From positions 280,047 through 344,046 of the forward strand of contig NZ_MUXN01000024.1 in the NCBI RefSeq assembly GCF_001995215.1: a stretch of DNA of 64,000 nt. The letters are read 5' to 3'. Below the pieces are notes generated by a model. That model saw nothing but the letters and a program-made list of their open reading frames with translations, had not been told where the DNA came from and ran no database searches. Positions 24,345 to 32,804 of the stretch are shown in pieces. Both the position numbers and the translations under genes were made by a program. Numbering within the stretch: position 1 is the first letter of the stretch; the number at the start of each line of letters is the position of its first letter. The DNA comes from Amycolatopsis azurea DSM 43854. Its GTDB lineage: Bacteria; Actinomycetota; Actinomycetes; Mycobacteriales; Pseudonocardiaceae.

Positions 24345-27058
24345 CGGCGGCTCCTCAACTCGACCAGATCGGCCAGCTCCTCGTCGGTCAATTCGGTCAG
24401 CGCGGCCTCGCCACCGGCGAGCACCGCGTCGGCGAGCGCGCGTTTCTCCCGCAGCATCGCCGCGATCCGGTCCTCGACCGTGCCCTCGGCGATGAGCCGG
24501 TGCACCTGTACCGGCCTGGTCTGCCCGATCCGGTACGCGCGGTCGGTCGCCTGATCCTCCACCGCCGGGTTCCACCAGCGGTCGTAGTGCACGACGTGAT
24601 CGGCACGCGTCAGGTTGAGCCCGGTCCCCGCCGCCTTGAGCGACAGCAGGAACACCGGCACCTCTCCGGCCTGGAACCGGCGCACGAGATCCTCGCGTTT
24701 GGGCACCGGCGTGCCGCCGTGCAGCAGCTGCGTGCCGATCCCGCGCTGCGCGAGATGCCGCTCCAGCAGCCGCGCCATGGCGACGTACTGGGTGAACACC
24801 AGCACCGCGCCGTCCTCGGCGAGGATCGTGCCCAGCAGCTCGTCGAGCAGTTCGAGCTTGCCCGACCGGCCGTCCAGCACCGATTCGGACGGTTCCTTGA
24901 GGTACTGCGCCGGGTGGTTGCAGATCTGCTTGAGCCCGGTGAGCAGCTTGACGATCCGGCCCCGGCGCGCGATGCCCTCGCTGCCCGCGATCTCGGCCAT
25001 CAGCTCGCGCACCGTCGCCTCGTACAGGGCCGCCTGCTCGGCGGTGAGCGTCACCGGACGGTCGGTCTCGGTCTTGGCCGGCAGCTCCGGAGCGATCCCC
25101 GGATCGGATTTGCGACGACGCAACAGGAACGGGCGGACCAGCCGGGACAGCCGCTCCGCCGCGTCGGGGTCCTTTCCGGACTCGACCGGTTTCGCCCACA
25201 CCCGGCGGAAGTCGGCCATCGTGCCGAGCAGCCCCGGCGTCGTCCAGTCCAGGATCGCCCACAGCTCGGCGAGATTGTTCTCCACCGGGGTACCCGTCAA
25301 CGCCACCCGCGCCGACGACGACAGCGTCCGCAACGCCTTCGCCGTGCCCGAGCGGTGATTCTTGACGTGCTGGGCCTCGTCGGCGACCAGCAGCCCCCAG
25401 TGGACCCCGCCCAGCGGTTCCGGATCGACACGCAAGGTGCCGTACGTCGTGAGCACGAAGCCGTCGCCGAGGTCGTCGAGCGAGCGCTCCGTGCCGTGGA
25501 ACCGCCGCACCGGGACGCCGGGGGCAAACCGGGTGATCTCGCGTTCCCAGTTGCCCAGCAGCGACGCCGGGCAGACGACCAGCGTCGGGCCGTCCGCGCG
25601 ATGCAGATGGAGCGAGATCAGCGTGATGGTCTTGCCGAGTCCCATGTCGTCGGCGAGGCAGCCACCGAGCCCGATCGACGTCATCGCCGTCAGCCATTGC
25701 AGGCCCCGCAGCTGATAGTCGCGCAGCGTCGCGGCCAGTCCGCGGGGCGGTGCCTGCGGTTCCGGTGGCGCGAGCAGCCGTTCCCGCAACGCGGCGAGCC
25801 AGCCGTCGGTGAGGACGTCGACGCGTTCGCCGTCGACCTCCGCCGTCCCGCTCAACGCGGCACCGAGCGCGTCGATCGGGGTCAGCGGCTTCAACGAGCG
25901 GTCCCGCGCCTTCGCCGCGAGCGCCGGGTCCACCAGCACCCACTGATCACGCAACCGCACGACGGGACGATGAGCCTCGGCCAGCTCGTCCATCTCCGCC
26001 GCGGTGAGGGGAGCGCCGCCGAGGGCCAGCTGCCAGTCGAACTGCAACAGCGAGCCGCCGGCGAAGAACGACGGAAGGTCGGCCGGGGGCGCGTCACCGC
26101 CGCCGACGACGGCTTTCGCACTCAGGTCGCGGACGAGATCGGCCGGCCAGTGCACCTCGATACCCGCCGTCGCCAGCAGCGGCGCGGCCGTGGTGAGCAG
26201 CTCGACGATGTCGGCGTCGCCGAGCCCGACTTCATCAGGAACGGCGGCACCGAGCAGGGGTTCCAGCGGCGGCCACAGCTGCGCGGCACGGCGCAAGGTC
26301 AGCATCACGTCGATCCGGGCCCTCGGGCCGAACCGGTCGTCACCCGACCAGAGCCCGGCCGCGTCGATCAGGACGCCCGGGTCGGCGAGGCTGTGAACCT
26401 GGACGACCCCGCTGAGGCGGCCGCTCGCGAAGTCGTCCTCCGGTGCCTCGATCCGCACCGAGACCCGGACCCCGGAGTCCAGCCCGGCAGCGACCTCGGC
26501 CGCCCAGTCCCGCAGCTGCGGGACGCGGTGCGCGGGCGGAGCGGCGAAGGCTTTGACACCCGCCGCCTGCGCGGCCGCGGGTGTGCGGGGCAGGCTGTCG
26601 GCCACCGCGTCGAGGAACGCGCGCAGCAACGGATACCTCGCGGGAAGCAGATCGCCGTCACCGGGGATCGCCCGTGCCCGCGCCGGCATCGCCTCGGACA
26701 GCTCGCGCAGCCAAGCCGCGTCGGCGGGTTCCAAGGGGCCGGCACGCCAGGCGTCCACATCGGACTCCGTGACCCCGGGAAGCAACCGGCCCGCCTCGGC
26801 GAGCTTCAACGCCGCTTCGGTGGCCACGCTCCAGAAGCGCGCGGAGTCATCGTCGCTCTCGCGAAGCCGCAGCAGCGCGGGGAGCGCTTCGGCCATCGGC
26901 AACCGGACGCAGGGCACCGTGGCGATCTCGGGAAGGGCGACTGTCACCTCCCCGGGTCCCGGCTGGTTCCCCTCGGCGTTCCAGAAGACGAATCCGCTGG
27001 TCCGAGGGGGATTCTTCGGTTCGAACACGACACTGCCGAAACCGTCGTGAGACGTCAC
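24341..27058 (-). CDS. SNF2-family DEAD/DEAH-box helicase/ATPase
   Basis: A 905-residue Swi2/Snf2-type DNA translocase. An N-terminal region of about 420 residues of the SNF2-associated type precedes the two RecA-like lobes: Walker A LADDMGLGKTIT (about 466-477), Walker B ADEAQHVKN (about 558-566), ALTGTPVENNL, then helicase_C with VFTQYVAM, LLHGGTPVPKRED, GTGLNLTRADHVVHYDRWWNPAVE and the QATDRAYRIGQ arginine-finger motif. Such proteins remodel protein-DNA complexes. With the SWIM gene it forms a conserved two-gene unit, transcribed away from a TetR gene. Confidence 0.93.
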   Translation of the reverse strand: MTSHDGFGSVVFEPKNPPRTSGFVFWNAEGNQPGPGEVTVALPEIATVPCVRLPMAEALPALLRLRESDDDSARFWSVATEAALKLAEAGRLLPGVTESDVDAWRAGPLEPADAAWLRELSEAMPARARAIPGDGDLLPARYPLLRAFLDAVADSLPRTPAAAQAAGVKAFAAPPAHRVPQLRDWAAEVAAGLDSGVRVSVRIEAPEDDFASGRLSGVVQVHSLADPGVLIDAAGLWSGDDRFGPRARIDVMLTLRRAAQLWPPLEPLLGAAVPDEVGLGDADIVELLTTAAPLLATAGIEVHWPADLVRDLSAKAVVGGGDAPPADLPSFFAGGSLLQFDWQLALGGAPLTAAEMDELAEAHRPVVRLRDQWVLVDPALAAKARDRSLKPLTPIDALGAALSGTAEVDGERVDVLTDGWLAALRERLLAPPEPQAPPRGLAATLRDYQLRGLQWLTAMTSIGLGGCLADDMGLGKTITLISLHLHRADGPTLVVCPASLLGNWEREITRFAPGVPVRRFHGTERSLDDLGDGFVLTTYGTLRVDPEPLGGVHWGLLVADEAQHVKNHRSGTAKALRTLSSSARVALTGTPVENNLAELWAILDWTTPGLLGTMADFRRVWAKPVESGKDPDAAERLSRLVRPFLLRRRKSDPGIAPELPAKTETDRPVTLTAEQAALYEATVRELMAEIAGSEGIARRGRIVKLLTGLKQICNHPAQYLKEPSESVLDGRSGKLELLDELLGTILAEDGAVLVFTQYVAMARLLERHLAQRGIGTQLLHGGTPVPKREDLVRRFQAGEVPVFLLSLKAAGTGLNLTRADHVVHYDRWWNPAVEDQATDRAYRIGQTRPVQVHRLIAEGTVEDRIAAMLREKRALADAVLAGGEAALTELTDEELADLVELRSRR

Positions 27059-27071
27059 TCAGCCCCAATCT

Positions 27072-27118
27072 CTGTACGGTGTACAGTTCAGGGTAACACA
27101 ACTCTGTACAGCGTAGAG
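27072..27118. promoter_or_regulatory. Two TetR-type operators
   Basis: CTGTACGGTGTACAG (27072-27086) is a perfect 6-3-6 dyad; CTGTACAGCGTAGAG (27104-27118) is a second copy with one mismatch per arm, 32 bp on. Both lie between the SNF2 helicase and the TetR gene starting at 27127. Confidence 0.7.
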
Positions 27119-27126
27119 AGAAAGTG

Positions 27127-27921
27127 ATGACGGACGCGGACCAGACCGGGGCGGGCGATCCACGGCGGACCATCGAGCTGCTCTGGGGCGTGCGGGAGAA
27201 GCCCCGACGCGGGCCCAAACCCAAGCTCACCATCGACGAGATCGTCACCATCGCGATCGAGATCGCCGACACCGAAGGCCTCAGCGCGCTGTCGGTGCGC
27301 CGGGGTGCGGAGAGGCTCGGCGTCTCCCCCATGACGATCTACACCTACATCCACAGCCGGGCCGAACTGCTCGACCTGATGATGGACCGAGTCCACGGCG
27401 AACTGACCGATCCGCCGGAGAGTCACGACTGGCGGGTCAGCATGACGATCCTCGCCGAGGACGCGTGGGAGATGTACCACCGGCATCCGTGGCTGCTCCA
27501 GCTCACCACCGGTCGCCTCCCCCTCGGCCCGCACACCTTCGCCAAGCACGAACGCGAACTGGCCGCCGTCGACGCGATCGGGCTCACCGATCTGGAGATG
27601 GACGCCGTGGTGGCGATGGTCAACGGATTCGTCCAGGGCATCGCCCGGGGTTCGGTCGAATCGGCGAGCCTCGTGCGGCGGTCCGGGCTGACGGACATGG
27701 AGTGGTGGACGGCCAGCGCGCCGGTGCTCGCGGAGATCCCGGAGGCCGACGCGGGACTGTTCCCGCTGGCGGCGCGGATCGGGCAGGCGGCAGGGGAAGC
27801 GCACCAAGCGGCGAGCGCGCCGCTGCACACCTTCCGGTTCGGCCTGGCGCGGATCCTGGACGGGGTCGAGCAACTGGTCAACGGCGCTTCGGACGCCAAC
27901 GGAGCCGAACTGTCCTCTTGA
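27127..27921 (+). CDS. TetR-family regulator with TetR_C-type ligand domain
   Basis: A 264-residue regulator. After a 35-residue basic leader, the HTH (about 38-85: TIDEIVTIAIEIADTEGLSALSVRRGAERLGVSPMTIYTYIHSR) is canonical; the long C-terminal domain (about 90-250) resembles TetR_C_1. ATG 27127 is used; GTG 27124 directly before it is equivalent. Twin operator-like dyads sit immediately upstream, so autorepression is likely, and perhaps control of the SNF2/SWIM operon. Confidence 0.86.
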   Translation: MTDADQTGAGDPRRTIELLWGVREKPRRGPKPKLTIDEIVTIAIEIADTEGLSALSVRRGAERLGVSPMTIYTYIHSRAELLDLMMDRVHGELTDPPESHDWRVSMTILAEDAWEMYHRHPWLLQLTTGRLPLGPHTFAKHERELAAVDAIGLTDLEMDAVVAMVNGFVQGIARGSVESASLVRRSGLTDMEWWTASAPVLAEIPEADAGLFPLAARIGQAAGEAHQAASAPLHTFRFGLARILDGVEQLVNGASDANGAELSS

Positions 27922-27964
27922 GACGGTGTCTCAGGCCCGAGCCCGGTCCGTGAAGGCCCCCTTC

Positions 27965-28061
27965 CCTCGGCTCAGCCGAGGAAACTCGACCTTCACACCT
28001 TGCCCAGTACGTGAAGGCCCCCTTGCTTGCGCCTGGCGCAAGCAAGGGGGCCTTCACGTAC
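27965..28061. terminator. Double hairpin terminator with a 27 bp perfect stem
   Basis: A small stem (CCTCGGC 27965-27971 with GCCGAGG 27975-27981) is followed by a huge dyad whose arms 28007-28033 and 28035-28061 are exact reverse complements of 27 bp around a single base. GTGAAGGCCCCC occurs both at 27950 and at 28010. It lies between the convergent TetR and coiled-coil genes. Confidence 0.75.
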
Positions 28062-28074
28062 TCACGAGGCTGTC

Positions 28075-29088
28075 TTAGCCGAGCTCGCCGCTCACCGCCG
28101 GAGGTCCCTCTAAGTACACCGCGTCGTCGGTTGCGGGAGGGCGGGCGAGTCCGGCCAGCCGCCGGACGACATCGTCGTACCGAGCCTGATCCGCGACCGC
28201 CCGTGCCTGACCGCGCTCGAGTTCCTCGCCCAGCGCCGTCACCCGCGCCTCGGCCAGGCTGCGGGCGATGTGCTCCTGTGCCAGTTCGGCCCGCACGCGG
28301 TCCAGCTCGGCCCGCAGACCGGCGGAGTCCTTTTCGGACACCGTCACCCTTGCCTTCGCCTCGCCGAGCCGGTCCACCGAGGCTTCGAGCTCGGCCGCCG
28401 CTCGCGCCAACGCGGTGTCCCGTTCGCCCAGATCCGCCGTCAGCCGGTGCTTTTCCTCCCGGGCGACCGCGAATTCCTCGCGCAGCGTCTCGAGTTCGGT
28501 GGTCAGGGTGTCGCGGGCGCGTTCAGCCGCCACGGTCGCGGCCTCGGCGGCGCCTCGGGCGCGTTCGTGGGCGGCGATCTCGCTCCATGCCCGTTGGCGG
28601 GTCTCCTCCGCGTCCTTCAAGGCCTGTTCGGCGGCGCGTTCCGCCTTGGCCTTGGCCATCTTGTCGTCCCGCGACGCGGCCAGCGCGGTCGCTCGCGCCG
28701 TGTCTGCCTTCGCCGCGGCCTGATGGGCGTCTTCGGCCTCGCGCCGGGCGACGGCCGCCTCGGACTCCGCTTCGGTGACCCGGCCCAGCGCCGCCTCGTC
28801 GGCGTCGTCGAACCGCAAGCGCATCGCGGCCAGCAAGTCCACGAGCGACGTCGCGGTCGGGGTGAACTCGTCGGCGATCCGGCGGACCTCGAGCAGCGGG
28901 TCCGCCACGCTCGCCACCGCGGCCGCGCGCCGGGCCCGCGACGCCGCGTCGGCGTGTGTCTTGCTGCAGTAAGCCGAAGGCCGCCCGCCCTTGCGTTTCC
29001 CCTCGGCGTCCACCGCAGGCGGCGGCAAGGGGTTCTCGCAGCCTTCCAGCGCGCACAGCCGGACCTCGTCGGCGTCCGTATCGATCAC
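28075..29088 (-). CDS. Zinc-knuckle coiled-coil protein of unknown function
   Basis: A 337-residue soluble protein with no recognised enzymatic domain. The N-terminus has a likely zinc knuckle: C12 and C17 (CALEGC), PLPPP, a basic GGRPS stretch, then YCSKTH (C/H ligands) and SRARR. From about 55 to 315 it is an almost uninterrupted Ala/Glu/Arg heptad-rich coiled coil (for example AKAERAAEQALKDAEETRQR). The same architecture, including PLPPP and GGRP, recurs in the protein at 42907. KfrA-like DNA-binding coiled coils are the nearest known idea, but no helix-turn-helix is visible. It diverges from the glycosyltransferase. Confidence 0.75.
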   Translation of the reverse strand: MIDTDADEVRLCALEGCENPLPPPAVDAEGKRKGGRPSAYCSKTHADAASRARRAAAVASVADPLLEVRRIADEFTPTATSLVDLLAAMRLRFDDADEAALGRVTEAESEAAVARREAEDAHQAAAKADTARATALAASRDDKMAKAKAERAAEQALKDAEETRQRAWSEIAAHERARGAAEAATVAAERARDTLTTELETLREEFAVAREEKHRLTADLGERDTALARAAAELEASVDRLGEAKARVTVSEKDSAGLRAELDRVRAELAQEHIARSLAEARVTALGEELERGQARAVADQARYDDVVRRLAGLARPPATDDAVYLEGPPAVSGELG

Positions 29089-29141
29089 GTCAGCAGCGTA
29101 ACGCCGGGAGAACCCCCGGTCCTGCCGATAGGGTCGCTCTC

Positions 29142-30275
29142 GTGCGTGTCCTGTTCACCTTCGCCGGCGGCAACGGTCACTTCCGGCCGCTCGTCCCCCT
29201 CGCCCACGATCTCGCCGACGCGGGCCACACGATCGCGTTCACCGGCGAGCCGTCCATGATCCCGATCGTCGAGGCGGCCGGTTTCACCGCGTTCCCGTCG
29301 GGCCCGAACCTGGGCAGCGACGGGAAACGCAGGCCGTTGCTCCCCGTGGACCGAGACCGTGAGGACGCCGACTTCCGCGACGGTTTCGTCCGCCGCACCG
29401 CGCCTCTGCGCGCGGACGACGTCCTCGCGCTCAGCGAACACTGGGCTCCGGACCTGCTCGTCTGCGACGAGGCCGATCTCGGCTCGATGATCGCCGCCGA
29501 AAAGCTCGGGCTCCCCCACGTGACCGTCCTGGTCATGGCCGCAGGCGCTCTCGTCCGGCCCGACCTCGTGGACGACGCGCTCAACGAGGTTCGCGCCGTC
29601 CATGGGCTTGCCCCGCAACGGAACCTGGAGTCGGCGTACCGCCATCTCGTGCTCTCGCCGTTCCCCGCGAGCTTCCGCGATCCCCGGTTTCCGTTGCCGC
29701 CGACCGCGCAGTCCTTCCACGTCCCCGTTCCCGGCCGCGGAGCCGCACCGGACTGGTACGTCGAGGACCGCCCGACGATCTACTTCACCCTCGGCACGAT
29801 CTTCAACACCGAATCCGGTGACCTGTTCGCCCGGGTGCTGGCCGGGCTGCGGGAGGTCGACGCGACCTGCGTGGTGACCGTCGGGAACCTCATCGACCCC
29901 ACCGAGTTCGGCCCACAGCCCGAGCACATCCACCTCGCGAAGTACTTGCCGCAGGACGACGTCCTCCCGTACTGCGACGCGGTCGTCACCCATGGCGGTT
30001 CGGGCAGCCTGCTGGGCGCGATCGCGCACGGACTCCCGATGGTGGTGTTGCCGATGGGCGCCGACCAGCCCCACAACGGCGACCGCGTCGCCGAACTCGG
30101 GCTCGGCACGGTCCTCGACGTCATCGACGCGACACCGGAGGACGTTCGGAACGCCGTGACCTCAGTACTGAAGGAACCGTCCTACCGCGACGCGGCCACC
30201 CGGCTGCGGGACGAAGTCACCGCGTACCCACCACCGGCGACGGTCATTCCACTGTTGGAGGGGCTGCTCCGGTGA
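29142..30275 (+). CDS. Glycosyltransferase, MGT/UGT-like (GT1)
   Basis: A 377-residue GT-B enzyme using a nucleotide sugar to glycosylate a small acceptor. The N-terminal lobe begins VRVLFTFAGGNGHFRPLVPLA; the C-terminal donor site is THGGSGSLLGAIAHGLPMVV followed by PMGADQPHNGDRVAE (about 288-325). GTG 29142 is set by a TAGGGT box 7 nt upstream (leaderless). Its stop overlaps the sigma-factor start by 4 bp, so they are coupled. Macrolide- or rifampicin-inactivating paralogues belong to this family, but no rifamycin-associated element lies upstream. Confidence 0.85.
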   Translation: MRVLFTFAGGNGHFRPLVPLAHDLADAGHTIAFTGEPSMIPIVEAAGFTAFPSGPNLGSDGKRRPLLPVDRDREDADFRDGFVRRTAPLRADDVLALSEHWAPDLLVCDEADLGSMIAAEKLGLPHVTVLVMAAGALVRPDLVDDALNEVRAVHGLAPQRNLESAYRHLVLSPFPASFRDPRFPLPPTAQSFHVPVPGRGAAPDWYVEDRPTIYFTLGTIFNTESGDLFARVLAGLREVDATCVVTVGNLIDPTEFGPQPEHIHLAKYLPQDDVLPYCDAVVTHGGSGSLLGAIAHGLPMVVLPMGADQPHNGDRVAELGLGTVLDVIDATPEDVRNAVTSVLKEPSYRDAATRLRDEVTAYPPPATVIPLLEGLLR

Positions 30276-31504
30276 CGACCGACCTCGACACCGCGATCAC
30301 CCGGGCGTTCCGCGAGGAGTCGGGGCAGGTGGTCGCCACCCTGATCCGCGTCACCGGCGACTGGGACCTGGCCGAGGAATGCGTCCAGGAGGCGTTCGCC
30401 CTCGCGCTCCGCACCTGGCCCCGCGACGGGGTCCCGGCGAAACCCGGCGCCTGGCTGACCACGACCGCGCGCAACCGCGCCACCGACCGGATCCGGCGGG
30501 AGGCCGTCGGCGCGGAGAAACTGCGGGAAGCCGCCCACCTGGCCGCAGCCGCCGAGCCGGAGTGGGACGAGAGCGGCGTCCACGACGACAGGCTGCGGCT
30601 GATCTTCACCTGTTGCCACCCTTCGCTGCCGTTGGAAGGTCAGGTCGCGCTCGCCCTGCGGACCCTGGCCGGGCTCACCACCGCCGAGATCGCCCGCGCC
30701 TTCCTCGTTTCCGAAGCGACGATGTCGCAGCGCCTGGTGCGGGTGAAACGGAAGATCCGCACCGCGGGCATCCCGTACAGCGTCCCGCGGTCGGAGCTGC
30801 TGCCCGAACGCACGGCCGCGGTGCTGGGGATGCTGTACCTGCTGTTCAACGAGGGATACTCGGCCAGCGCGGGCACCGATCCGATGCGGACCGACCTGTC
30901 CGCGGAGGCCATCCGGCTCTCCCGGATCCTCGCCGGACTGATGCCCGGCGAACCCGAGGTCCTCGGCCTCCTGGCCCTGCTGCTCCTGCACGACGCGCGC
31001 CGGACCACACGGGTCGACGAGGAGGGCACGCTCGTCTCGCTCGAAGACCAGGACCGCGGCCGCTGGAACGCCGCGGAGATCGCAGAAGGCACCGAGATAC
31101 TGGAGACCGCGCTCCGCCGCGGAGTCCCGGGCCGCTACCAGATCCAGGCCGCCATCGCCGCCTGTCACACGACGGCGGCCCGCGCCTCCGACACCGACTG
31201 GGTTCAGATCGCCGCCCTCTACGGGGAACTGCTGCGTTTCATGCCCTCACCGGTCGTCGAGTTGAACCGGGCGGTCGCCGTCGCCATGGCCGAAGGCCCC
31301 GAGGCAGGGCTCGAGCTGGTCGACAAGCTCACCGCGGACGACAACCTCCCCGGCTACCACCTGCTGCCCGCGACCCGCGCGGATCTGCTCCGGCGTCTCG
31401 CCCGGTTCGACGAGGCCGCCGACGCCTACCGTGACGCGCTCGCGCTCGCGGGCACCGACGTCGAGCGCGCGTACCTGTCGGGCAAACTCGCCGAAACATC
31501 CTGA
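30272..31504 (+). CDS. ECF42-like RNA polymerase sigma factor with C-terminal TPR-like extension
   Basis: A 410-residue sigma factor. Region 2 (about 15-80, DWDLAEECVQEAFALALRTW) and region 4 (about 120-170, LTTAEIARAFLVSEATMSQRLVRVKRKI) are followed by a long helical extension with LYLLFNEGYSAS and repeat-like TPR helices, the mark of the ECF42 group (also FTCCHPSLP). ECF42 factors normally sit beside DGPF/YCII genes; here the partner is a glycosyltransferase that overlaps it by 4 bp. No anti-sigma gene is visible; the extension probably replaces it. Confidence 0.88.
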   Translation: MTTDLDTAITRAFREESGQVVATLIRVTGDWDLAEECVQEAFALALRTWPRDGVPAKPGAWLTTTARNRATDRIRREAVGAEKLREAAHLAAAAEPEWDESGVHDDRLRLIFTCCHPSLPLEGQVALALRTLAGLTTAEIARAFLVSEATMSQRLVRVKRKIRTAGIPYSVPRSELLPERTAAVLGMLYLLFNEGYSASAGTDPMRTDLSAEAIRLSRILAGLMPGEPEVLGLLALLLLHDARRTTRVDEEGTLVSLEDQDRGRWNAAEIAEGTEILETALRRGVPGRYQIQAAIAACHTTAARASDTDWVQIAALYGELLRFMPSPVVELNRAVAVAMAEGPEAGLELVDKLTADDNLPGYHLLPATRADLLRRLARFDEAADAYRDALALAGTDVERAYLSGKLAETS

Positions 31505-31547
31505 GTGCTCAGGTGCCGGGCCGGAGCCGCATGCTTAGCTGGTCGCC

Positions 31548-32240
31548 GTGGCCGACCTGGTGCAATCGTTGCCTGACCTCATCCGTCGCTGGCAGGCGGG
31601 TTGGGGTGTGTCCCAAGGATTCCGTCCTGCCGAGCAGGCCCGGGGCGGGCTGCATGTTCTGCTCGAGCGCCCGGACCGGCATCGCGAGATCATCGCGATG
31701 GACCCCGACGACGATCCGGACTCCCTGCGCAGTCTCGCCGGCGAGGTGGCCGCGGCGTCGCGCCCGACGTGGCTGACAGTGCCGACGAACCGGCCCGAGG
31801 CGGTCGAGACCATCGCGCGCGACGCAGGACTGGAGCTGCGAGACGAGCGCGAATCGCTCATGAGCAGCCACCTGCACCAGCATCCACGACGCTCGGCTCC
31901 GCCGCCCTACACGTGCATCACCACCGTGGACGGGCCGGTGGTCGAGACCGTCGTGCGGCATCCCCGCTCAGGCGTCGCGGCCAGAGGCACCATGGCGGTG
32001 GTCGGCTCCGACGCGATCGCGGACCGGATCGAAACCGTCCCCGATCATCGTCGCCGCGGCCTTGGCCGCGTGGTCATGAGTTCACTCTCGGAACACGCCG
32101 CAGCGCGCGGGGCGACGACAGGGATCCTCATCGCCACCGCGGACGGCCAGCAGCTCTATTCGGCGTTGGGCTGGACCCGGCACGCCACCGTCCTCATCGC
32201 CCAGTGTCTGTCCGCGAAGACGTCGTTCGTCGGTGGGTGA
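31548..32240 (+). CDS. GNAT-family N-acetyltransferase
   Basis: A 230-residue protein with the acetyl-CoA binding RRRGLGRVVM motif (about 165-174) and downstream ATADGQQLYSALGW, both GNAT features; the N-terminal half is a second, degenerate acetyltransferase-like lobe. Substrate unknown. A TTAGCT box 7 nt before GTG 31548 suggests a leaderless message. It converges with the DUF1772 gene 40 bp on. Confidence 0.78.
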   Translation: MADLVQSLPDLIRRWQAGWGVSQGFRPAEQARGGLHVLLERPDRHREIIAMDPDDDPDSLRSLAGEVAAASRPTWLTVPTNRPEAVETIARDAGLELRDERESLMSSHLHQHPRRSAPPPYTCITTVDGPVVETVVRHPRSGVAARGTMAVVGSDAIADRIETVPDHRRRGLGRVVMSSLSEHAAARGATTGILIATADGQQLYSALGWTRHATVLIAQCLSAKTSFVGG

Positions 32241-32280
32241 CAGGTACCGAAAGAAAAAGGGTCAGCTCATGACACACGGG

Positions 32281-32772
32281 TCAGGCGCGAACGTGCGCGA
32301 TCAGCCCGCCGACCAGAGCGCCGAAGCCACCGATCCCGGCTATCGTCCGGACCAGGTTCCACCGCTCCCAGACACCCTCGAACTTCGACCGCAGTGCCTC
32401 GAAGTCGGTGTTGTCGCCGTCGAAACCCGCTTCGAGCGCGTTGTTCAGCGGCACGTTGACCGCCATCGTCACGATCAGCATCACCAGCAGCAGGACGAAT
32501 CCGGCGATGATCCACGGCAGCGCGGCCCGCAGGTCCGACTTGAAGTGCAGTGCCGCCGCCACCGCGGCGAGCAGTGGTGCGCCACCGAAGCCGAGTGCGA
32601 ACCAACCGTTGAGGATCGCGATGTTGATCTCCCGCATCCCCGTCACATACGTCCGTGCGTCGGCCCGCGCCAACCCCGGCATGACCGAGCACGTGTAGGC
32701 GTAGAATAGCCCCGCGATCAATCCCGCCGCGATGACGGCCGCGATCAGGACGATCTCGCTCAGCGTCGACAT
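32281..32772 (-). CDS. DUF1772 membrane protein
   Basis: A 163-residue protein with four predicted membrane helices: IVLIAAVIAAGLIAGLFYAY, NGWFALGFGGAPLLAAVAAAL, PWIIAGFVLLLVMLIVT, RTIAGIGGFGALVGG. The VPLNNAL and WERWNLVRT stretches mark DUF1772, a family that includes anthrone oxygenases. ATG 32772 is used since the protein begins there in the family. It follows the NmrA-like gene by 32 bp in one operon; compare the broken paralogue at 14464. Confidence 0.8.
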   Translation of the reverse strand: MSTLSEIVLIAAVIAAGLIAGLFYAYTCSVMPGLARADARTYVTGMREINIAILNGWFALGFGGAPLLAAVAAALHFKSDLRAALPWIIAGFVLLLVMLIVTMAVNVPLNNALEAGFDGDNTDFEALRSKFEGVWERWNLVRTIAGIGGFGALVGGLIAHVRA

Positions 32773-32804
32773 TCCCGTCGCCTTTCTTCCGATTACCGCT
32801 TGAT

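Noticed and set aside
24341..27058. HelR or other RAE-linked helicase
   Set aside because: The motifs are SNF2-type, not UvrD-like, and no RAE lies upstream.
24500..27127. 875-codon plus-strand frame over the SNF2 helicase
   Set aside because: Antisense shadow; the helicase motifs on the minus strand are unmistakable.
29080..29141. RAE before the glycosyltransferase (rgt-like)
   Set aside because: No GGGGCTTGCGGCAAG-type sequence is there; so rifampicin glycosyltransferase is not supported.
28956..29141. N-terminal extension of the glycosyltransferase frame
   Set aside because: It is antisense to the coiled-coil gene; the family starts at the GTG set by the TAGGGT box.
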